Shown: positions 1 through 5,430 of the stretch, in pieces
Position numbering within the stretch: the stretch's first letter is position 1
Layout: every line of letters begins with the position of its first letter
Source: Miltoncostaeaceae bacterium
GTDB lineage: Bacteria; Actinomycetota; Thermoleophilia; Miltoncostaeales; Miltoncostaeaceae
Reading direction: 5' to 3'
Assembly: GCA_030598075.1 (NCBI GenBank)
Contig: JAUVQP010000072.1
Coordinates: 1-7,527 of the forward strand
DNA: 7,527 nt
Position numbers and translations under genes: made by a program
Notes under the pieces: generated by a model
What the model was told of the DNA's origin: nothing
Databases searched by the model: none
Seen by the model: the letters and a program-made list of their open reading frames with translations, nothing else

Positions 1-28
1 AACGGGTCGACTCAGCTCTGAGGACGCC

Positions 29-2230
29 TTGGCTCGAACCATCGCAGAACGGATCCGCCACTCGGCGAAGGGCTCGTTCATCGGGCGGGTCGTTGAGCTG
101 GAGGCCCTGCGCGATGCCATCCTGGCCGACGAGCTCCCGTTCGTGGTGGCCTATGTCCACGGCCCGGGAGGAATCGGCAAGTCCCGCTTCGTCCTGGCAA
201 CCGTGGAGGCCGTGAGCCCGCCCGCCGTGGGGCTGTCGCTGGACTGCGCCCAGATCGAGCCCACTCCCCCCGGGTTCCTTCGGGCAGTGGCCGGCGCCCT
301 GGGCGAGGACGACCCCGAGCCGGCCCCGGACAGCATCGCCCGCACGCTCGGCAGGCAGGGCGCGAGGACGGTGCTCGCGCTCGACACCTTCGAGACGTTC
401 GGCCTGATGGACGCATGGTTGCGCCAGGTCTTCCTACCGCTGCTGCCCGAGACCGTGATGACGATCATCGCCGACCGGCAGCCGCCCAATCCGTCCTGGC
501 TGACCAGTCCGGGGTGGGAGGGGCTCTTCCGAGATATCGAGCTCCGGAGCCTGGAGCCGCAAGAGGCGCACCGGATACTGGTGCGCCGGGGACTGAGCGA
601 CGAGCAGGCCGTCCGCGTGAACGGCTTCGCCCGCGGCCATCCGCTGGCGCTCGAGTTGGCGGCTGGTGCGCTTCGAGCGCAGCCGGAACTCGAGATCGCG
701 CCCGGCCCGCCGCCGAGGATCCTCGGCCAGCTCAGCACCGCGTTCCTGGCGGGGCTGCCGTCCGAGGTCGCCGAGACCGTGGAGGCCGCCTCGACCGTGC
801 GCCGAGTGACGGAGCCGATGCTTGGGGCGCTCTTGTCGATCCCGGCGCCACGCGACCGCTTCGACGATCTGCGCGGCCTCCCCTTCGTCGACGCGACGGG
901 CGAGGGCCTCTCGCTGCACGACGTGGTCCGCGACACGGTCGCCGCCGACCTGGCGCGGCGCGACCCCGACCGCCACCGCCGATACCGGCGGCGGGCGTGG
1001 CGCCTCCTGACACGGGAGTCCCAGGCCACGGGCACGCTCAACCTTTGGCAGCAGACCGCTGACCTGCTCTTCCTGCTCCAGAACCCTCATGTGCGCGAGG
1101 CCTTCTTCCCGGCCGGCTCGGCGGAGGTACGGATCGAGCCCGCCCGGCCGGAGGACGGCGACGCGATGCTCGCCATTGCCGGTGACACCGCCCCCGAGGA
1201 GATGCCGTTCCTGCGCGCATGGTGGGACCGGGTGCCCGAAGCCTTCAGCGCGGTCCGCGACGCCGATGGCGGCGTGGTGGGCTTTCACATCCTGTGCGAG
1301 GCCGGCGACGCCGATCCGCGGCTCGCCGAGGAGGATCCGCTGGCTGCGGCCTGGTTCGAGCACCTACGCCGGGAGCCGGTTTCCGAGGGAGGGCTCGCGC
1401 TCTTCTACCGGAGATGGCTGGCGGCCTCGGCCGGCGAGGGCCCGTCGCCGGCTCAGGGCGCGTCCTTCCTGGACATCAAGCGCTCCTACATGGAGATGCG
1501 CCCGAATCTGCGCCGCGTCTACATGGCGGTGGAGGACCCCGACATCTTCAGCTCCGCCTTCGCAGCCCTGGGGATCCGCCACCGGTCCGAGGCCGATGTG
1601 GATGTGGGCGACGCGATCCTCCACACATTCGTCCTGGAGTTCGGAGCGGGGAGCGTCGACGGGTGGCTGCGGCGCTTGGTGGGCGCCGAACTCGGAGCCG
1701 ACATTGACCACGACCAGGTGGGCGGCACAGTCCCCGAGGGCACCGTGACGATCATGTTCGCCGACATCGCGGACTCCACCGGGCTCACCGAGCGGGTCGG
1801 GGACGAGCGCTTCCGATCCCTGGCGCGCGTCCTGGACGGCTCTGTGCGAGACGTAATCGGTGAGACCGGAGGGGTGCCGATCGAGGGACGACTCCTCGGC
1901 GACGGTCTCATGGCCGTGTTTCCTTTGGCGCATCAGGCGGTCGAGTGCGCGGTGCGCACGAACGAAGCCGCCGCGGAGACGGGCCTCGGCCTGCACGTCG
2001 GCCTCCATGCTGGCGACGTGATCCGCGAGGACGGCAACGTGTTCGGAGGGGCGGTCAACATCGCGGCACGGGTCGCGGCCATGGCACCACCGGGAGAGGT
2101 CCTCGTGTCGGAGACGGTGCGGAGCCTCGCCCGGACGTCGACGACGGTCACGTTTGAAGGCCGTGGCCATCACGACCTGAAGGGTGTTGAGGACCGCTAC
2201 CCGCTGTATGCGGTCACGGAAAGTCGATGA
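29..2230 (+). CDS. STAND-type ATPase / GNAT-like region / class III nucleotide cyclase fusion
   Basis: Three-part cytoplasmic signalling protein, 733 aa from the TTG at 29. Residues about 15-330 are a STAND/AAA-type NTPase: FIGR box at 17-20, Walker A GPGGIGKS at 45-52, Walker B TVLALDTFE at 114-122, a sensor-like DRQPP after a beta strand at 149-153, and the GHPLAL motif at 203-208. Residues about 366-560 resemble the acetyltransferase-like middle region of actinobacterial STAND regulators that normally end in a LuxR-type HTH (from memory). Residues about 570-730 are a class III adenylate/guanylate cyclase domain: metal-binding D579 in FADIADST and D625 in GDG, transition-state N677 and R681 in VNIAAR. 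The base-reading Lys and Asp positions are R621 and N670, so the product nucleotide is uncertain. No signal peptide or membrane segment is visible. The TTG has GAGGA four bases upstream, but the frame is open to the window edge, so translation may begin further left. Confidence 0.88.
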   Translation: MARTIAERIRHSAKGSFIGRVVELEALRDAILADELPFVVAYVHGPGGIGKSRFVLATVEAVSPPAVGLSLDCAQIEPTPPGFLRAVAGALGEDDPEPAPDSIARTLGRQGARTVLALDTFETFGLMDAWLRQVFLPLLPETVMTIIADRQPPNPSWLTSPGWEGLFRDIELRSLEPQEAHRILVRRGLSDEQAVRVNGFARGHPLALELAAGALRAQPELEIAPGPPPRILGQLSTAFLAGLPSEVAETVEAASTVRRVTEPMLGALLSIPAPRDRFDDLRGLPFVDATGEGLSLHDVVRDTVAADLARRDPDRHRRYRRRAWRLLTRESQATGTLNLWQQTADLLFLLQNPHVREAFFPAGSAEVRIEPARPEDGDAMLAIAGDTAPEEMPFLRAWWDRVPEAFSAVRDADGGVVGFHILCEAGDADPRLAEEDPLAAAWFEHLRREPVSEGGLALFYRRWLAASAGEGPSPAQGASFLDIKRSYMEMRPNLRRVYMAVEDPDIFSSAFAALGIRHRSEADVDVGDAILHTFVLEFGAGSVDGWLRRLVGAELGADIDHDQVGGTVPEGTVTIMFADIADSTGLTERVGDERFRSLARVLDGSVRDVIGETGGVPIEGRLLGDGLMAVFPLAHQAVECAVRTNEAAAETGLGLHVGLHAGDVIREDGNVFGGAVNIAARVAAMAPPGEVLVSETVRSLARTSTTVTFEGRGHHDLKGVEDRYPLYAVTESR

Positions 2231-2476
2231 CGGTCGCCATCCTTGGATGACGCGTCCCTGCGCCCAGGGCCTCATGACGTCCGAGAGGATCGTCAGGGGT
2301 GAGCGGGGCGCGGAGGCGCGCTTCCGCCGCCCTTCGACCAGGGGCTCAGCGTCGCCGCTCCTTGCTCTATGAGGTCGAGCACAGCGCTTGACCCAACGCC
2401 CCGTCGAACGAGGAGCTGGAGCACTTGGGTCGCATTTCTGGGTTCGCCGCCGAGAAGAGGCCGCGTTGAAGGTCGT
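2231..2476. other. Intergenic region, 246 bp, possible coding remnant
   Basis: This gap separates the ATPase-cyclase gene from the aminotransferase. No convincing promoter is visible: TTGACC at 2388-2393 looks like a -35 box but has no matching -10 at the usual distance. One plus-strand frame gives short protein-like stretches broken by a stop: RRRSLLYEVEHSA ending at the TGA at 2389-2391, then NEELEHLGRISGFAAEKRPR at 2407-2466. They could be the decayed end of an old gene, but no family was recognised. The aminotransferase frame can be read back to an ATG at 2369, but that extension is not protein-like and lacks a ribosome binding site. Confidence 0.4.
2306..2332 (+). terminator. GC-rich imperfect hairpin after the ATPase-cyclase gene
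   Basis: GGGCGCGGA (2306-2314) pairs with TCCG (2323-2326) and CGCCC (2328-2332), leaving C2327 bulged and a GGCGCGCT loop. It starts 76 bases after the stop codon of the upstream gene. No T-tract follows (next bases TTCG), so it is at best an intrinsic terminator of the T-poor kind seen in high-GC bacteria; it could also be chance structure in GC-rich DNA. Confidence 0.25.
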
Positions 2477-3757
2477 ATGACCCGGCGCGCCCTCTCCACA
2501 GCCCAGCCCTCGATGACCGGCCTCGACGCCATCCGAGGCAACGGCGCCTGGATCGAGACGTCCGACGGCCGCCGCTACCTCGACCTGGCCGCCGGGATCG
2601 CCACCTGCAACCTGGGCCACAGCCACCCCGCGGTCATCGCGGCGGTGCTGCAGCAGATGGAGCAGGTGATCCACCTCGGCGGGGTGTGCGGACATGCCCC
2701 GATGTACGAGCTCGCGGATCGCCTGTCAGGGATCACGCCCCCCAGCATTGATCGGTTCCTGTTCTCGACCACGGGCTCCGAGGCCAACGAGGCGGCGATG
2801 CGCGTGGCGCGGGCAGCGACCGGCCGCCCCGGCGTCGTGTGCTTTCGCGGGAGCTTCCACGGACGCACCCAGGGGGCGCTGTCGGCCACCACGTCGCGCG
2901 CAGCGTTCCGCATGGGGCTCGTCTCTGGCGGCGCGCACGTGGCGCCATTCCCGCGTCCGGACGAGCTCGGGCTGCCGGAGGCGGAGGCCGCGGCCCACGC
3001 GCTGGCCGAGCTCGATCAGCTGCACCGCCACCAGCTCGCCCCCGAGGAGACGGCCTGCTACATCATCGAACCGGTCCAGGGCCAGGGGGGGTGCCACCCG
3101 GCGGGGGCGGACTTCCTGGCCGGGCTGCGCGAGCGCGCCGACCGGCACGGTGCGCTGCTCGTCTTCGACGAGATCCAGACCGGGATGGGCCGCACCGGCG
3201 ATTGGTTCGCCGCCCAGGTGTACGAGGTCGACCCCGATGTCATCACCATGGCCAAAGCGGTCGGGGGCGGGTTCCCCCTCTCCTCGGTGGGTGCCCGCGC
3301 CGAGGTGATGGAAGCGATGAAGCCGGGCGACCACGGCTCGACGTTCGGCGGCAACCCCGTCTCATGCGCCGCCGCGCTGGCCGGCATCGACGCGATGGAG
3401 GCTGAGGACCTGCCGGCCCATGCCCGCCTGCTGGGCGCCCGCGCGCTGGAGCGCCTCGAGGCGCTCGCCGACAAGCACCCCGAGGTCAGCGCGCGCGGCC
3501 TGGGGCTGATGATCGGCATCGAGATCCTGAACCCCCGCGACCGCAGCGCTCGCCCGGACCTTGCCGCCCAGATCGAGCTGGGCGTCAGGGAGGAGGGGGT
3601 GCTCCTCATCCGCTCCGGCCCCGAGGGGAACGTCATCCGCTTCCTGCCGCCCCTGGTCATCACCGACGACGAACTCGAGATGGCGCTGGTCGCGCTGGAG
3701 CGGGCCATCGGCGCGACCTTGGAGCGGTCCGGCGAGGTCCGGCGGGCCCCTCCCTGA
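2477..3757 (+). CDS. Class III PLP-dependent aminotransferase (4-aminobutyrate / acetylornithine type)
   Basis: Cytosolic fold-type I, subgroup II aminotransferase, 426 aa from the ATG at 2477, close to the usual length of GabT-like enzymes. Landmarks: TTGSEAN at 98-104 (phosphate cup), SFHGRT with F127-H128 (ring stacking), EPVQG from E198, FDEIQTGMGRTG with D231 binding the pyridine nitrogen, MAKAVGGGFPLS with Schiff-base K260, STFGGNP with T289, and NVIRFLPPL with R388 for the substrate carboxylate. The family transfers the omega- or delta-amino group of GABA, acetylornithine or similar amines to 2-oxoglutarate. The position matching E211 of E. coli GabT (second Glu of EPVQGEGG) is Q203 here, so the substrate may differ. 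GAAGGT lies just upstream of the ATG at 2477; the in-frame ATG at 2369 would add 36 Arg/Ser/Pro-rich residues absent from this family. No neighbouring gene suggests a pathway. Confidence 0.9.
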   Translation: MTRRALSTAQPSMTGLDAIRGNGAWIETSDGRRYLDLAAGIATCNLGHSHPAVIAAVLQQMEQVIHLGGVCGHAPMYELADRLSGITPPSIDRFLFSTTGSEANEAAMRVARAATGRPGVVCFRGSFHGRTQGALSATTSRAAFRMGLVSGGAHVAPFPRPDELGLPEAEAAAHALAELDQLHRHQLAPEETACYIIEPVQGQGGCHPAGADFLAGLRERADRHGALLVFDEIQTGMGRTGDWFAAQVYEVDPDVITMAKAVGGGFPLSSVGARAEVMEAMKPGDHGSTFGGNPVSCAAALAGIDAMEAEDLPAHARLLGARALERLEALADKHPEVSARGLGLMIGIEILNPRDRSARPDLAAQIELGVREEGVLLIRSGPEGNVIRFLPPLVITDDELEMALVALERAIGATLERSGEVRRAPP

Positions 3758-3850
3758 GCGGGTCCAGGTAGAGCGCTGGGTTTCGGGGGCCCCGAGCCCG
3801 GACTGCGCCCCCGGTGCCGTGCTGGAGTGAGGCAACTGTCGCCCGGGCGA
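3756..3850 (-). pseudogene. Decayed 3' end of a BTAD-family regulator gene
   Basis: Bases 3756-3788 match bases 5455-5488, the 3' end of the intact CorA-like/BTAD gene, at 29 of 34 hand-aligned columns with one single-base gap. Read on the minus strand, the remnant encodes RQL...GLGAPETQ, matching RQF...GVEPSPETQ of the intact protein, and after a one-base frameshift ALYLDPL, matching ALYLELL. This is the conserved last helix of BTAD domains. Similarity fades beyond about 3850, although short matches to the preceding helices may run to about 3885. The remnant starts within the stop codon of the aminotransferase and runs toward the ribosome binding site of the hydrolase-cyclase gene. No long frame or start codon survives, so it is a dead fragment of a second, related regulator. 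The exact upstream limit is unclear. Confidence 0.5.
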
Positions 3851-3885
3851 GGGGCGGCGGCTAGGGTGGGCGGCAGCCGACGCTG

Positions 3886-3893
3886 GGAGGTGA
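3886..3893 (+). promoter_or_regulatory. Perfect Shine-Dalgarno setting a TTG start
   Basis: GGAGGTGA is complementary to eight bases of the 16S rRNA 3' end. It sits 8 bases before the TTG at 3902 and 14 before the ATG at 3908, so the TTG is the better-placed start. It lies downstream of the first possible GTG (3827) and overlaps the GTG at 3890, which argues against both. Confidence 0.6.
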
Positions 3894-3901
3894 ACGTCCC
3901 C

Positions 3902-5389
3902 TTGGAGATGCCCGGCACTCGATACGCGCGCGCCGCCGACGGCGACAGCATCGCGTACAAGGTGATCGGCGACGGCCCGTTCGACCTGCTCTACGTCCCC
4001 GGCTTCATCTCCCACGTCGAGCTCTGGGGGGCAGAGCCGTCGATCGGGCGCTTCTACGAACGCCTCGCCTCGTTCTCGCGGCTGATCCTCTTCGACAAGC
4101 GGGGCACGGGGCTCTCGGACCCGATCCCGGGGCCGCAGCCGCTCGAGGAGCGCATGGAGGACGTGCGGGCGGTGATGAACGCGGCCGGCTCCGAGCGGGC
4201 GGCGCTCGTGGGGCTCTCGGAGGGAAGCGCGATGGCCGCCGTGTTCGCGGCGACCTATCCCCAGCGGACCCGCGCACTCGTGCTGATGGGCCCGATCCTG
4301 GGTGGAGCGATCGAGGAGCATCCAGCCGGCGAGGCCTGGTCCGACGCCTGTGGACGCTTCCAGACGGCCCTCGAGGGCTGGGGTGACGGCTCGACGCTGG
4401 GCCTCGTCGGGCCCACGATGAGCGCCACCGCGCGTCAGCTGGGCCTCCTGGAGCGGGCCGGCGCGAGCCCGCGTATGGCGCGGGAGCTCATCGTCCAGTG
4501 GATCGAGATCGACCTCCGCGAGGTCCTTGCCGCCATCTCGGTCCCCACGCTGGTCTTGAATCGGAGCGAGGAGATCTTCCCGCCCGAAGCGGCACGCGAG
4601 CTGGCCGCTCGCATCCCGGGTGCGCGCCACGTCGAGCTTCCCGGGGTCGACCACGTGCCTTGGGCCGGCGACAGCGAGTCCTACGTGGCCGAGATCGAGG
4701 AGTTCTTGACCGGTGTGCGCAAGCAACCTCGCCCGGATCGCGTGCTGGCCACGATCCTTGTCACCGACCTCGTCGCCTCCACCGAGCGCGCGGCGGCGTC
4801 GGGTGACGAGGCCTGGAGGGAGCTGATGGCGCGGCACGACTCGCTGGTGGCGGATCAGCTGCGCTGGTTCGGGGGTCATGAGGTCAAGCACACGGGCGAT
4901 GGCATCCTGGCCACCTTCGACGGCCCAGCCCGTGCCATCCGTTGTGCGGCGGCCATTGCCGTGGCGGCGCGTGAGGAGCTGGACCTCGACGTGCGGGCCG
5001 GCCTCCATACGGGAGAGGTCGAGGTGGTCGGCGCGGACCTGCGGGGGCTGGCCGTTCATATCGCCGCCCGCATCTGCGCCGAGGGCGGTCCCGGCGAGGT
5101 CCTGGTGTCACGGACGACGAAGGAGCTCGTGATCGGCTCGGACGTGGCGCTTGCCCACCATGCCACCCGGACGCTCAGGGGCGTGCCGGGCGAGTGGTCG
5201 CTCTTCGCCGTCGTCGACGGTGACTCGCGACCCCAAGCCCTGGCTCCCACGCCGCGCGATCACGTACGGCTCGGTGACAGGGTCGGCCTGACGCTCGCTC
5301 GACGGGCGCCGCGTCTGTTCCGGACGATGATCCGCGCCGAACAGGCAGCCGCCCAGACCCTCACCGCGCGCCGCAGACGGGAGCGCTGA
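3902..5389 (+). CDS. Alpha/beta-hydrolase fused to class III nucleotide cyclase
   Basis: Cytoplasmic fusion of 495 aa from the TTG at 3902; the ATG at 3908 would give MPGTRYA, close to the usual family start. Residues about 5-270 are an alpha/beta-hydrolase: FDKRGTGLSDP after strand 4, nucleophile elbow GLSEGS with S106, likely acid E223 or E224 in NRSEEIFP, and H251 in GVDHVPWAGD. The natural substrate of this domain is not known; it may act as a sensor or hydrolase for a small molecule. Residues about 280-437 are a class III cyclase: metal-binding D289 (TDLVAST) and D333 (HTGDG), base-reading K329 and D379 as in adenylate cyclases, R390, but H386 where the catalytic Asn normally sits. That His (AVHIAAR) is, from memory, common in this fusion family. 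Residues 438-495 form an Arg-rich tail ending ARRRRER. The gene is convergent with the BTAD regulator, 41 bp apart. Confidence 0.9.
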   Translation: MEMPGTRYARAADGDSIAYKVIGDGPFDLLYVPGFISHVELWGAEPSIGRFYERLASFSRLILFDKRGTGLSDPIPGPQPLEERMEDVRAVMNAAGSERAALVGLSEGSAMAAVFAATYPQRTRALVLMGPILGGAIEEHPAGEAWSDACGRFQTALEGWGDGSTLGLVGPTMSATARQLGLLERAGASPRMARELIVQWIEIDLREVLAAISVPTLVLNRSEEIFPPEAARELAARIPGARHVELPGVDHVPWAGDSESYVAEIEEFLTGVRKQPRPDRVLATILVTDLVASTERAAASGDEAWRELMARHDSLVADQLRWFGGHEVKHTGDGILATFDGPARAIRCAAAIAVAAREELDLDVRAGLHTGEVEVVGADLRGLAVHIAARICAEGGPGEVLVSRTTKELVIGSDVALAHHATRTLRGVPGEWSLFAVVDGDSRPQALAPTPRDHVRLGDRVGLTLARRAPRLFRTMIRAEQAAAQTLTARRRRER

Positions 5390-5390
5390 A

Positions 5391-5411
5391 GGGGCGCGCC
5401 GCCCCCGGCGC
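5391..5411. terminator. Overlapping GC hairpins between convergent genes
   Basis: Two mutually exclusive stems fill the 41-bp gap between convergent stop codons: GGGGCG (5391-5396) with CGCCCC (5400-5405), loop CGC; and GCGCCG (5396-5401) with CGGCGC (5406-5411), loop CCCC. Both arms are perfect. No T-tract is present on either strand. The position suits a shared bidirectional terminator, but GC richness makes short stems likely by chance. Confidence 0.3.
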
Positions 5412-5430
5412 CCGGATCGACAGCAGCGCC

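Noticed and set aside
2369..2476. ATG start at 2369 for the aminotransferase.
   Set aside because: No ribosome binding site precedes it, and the extra 36 residues are Arg/Ser/Pro-rich and unlike any aminotransferase N-terminus.
1364..2695. Long minus-strand open frame (443 codons) across the first cyclase and the intergenic gap.
   Set aside because: It is antisense to a well-supported cyclase domain, spans a gene boundary, and its translation shows no recognisable motif.
3783..3795. Near-palindrome TCGGGG-G-CCCCGA just after the aminotransferase stop.
   Set aside because: The stem shrinks to four pairs with a usable loop, and the bases are explained by the BTAD fossil; a terminator role is possible but unsupported.
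3827..3901. GTG start at 3827 for the hydrolase-cyclase gene.
   Set aside because: The added 25 residues overlap the BTAD fossil, are not seen in the family as I recall it, and would place the perfect Shine-Dalgarno at 3886-3893 inside the gene.
3362..5059. Long minus-strand open frame (565 codons) opposite the aminotransferase end and hydrolase-cyclase.
   Set aside because: Its product is Arg/His/Gly/Pro-rich without domain motifs, while the plus strand carries full catalytic motifs of two known families. Such antisense frames are expected at this GC content. Only the short BTAD-like stretch near 3756-3850 is meaningful.
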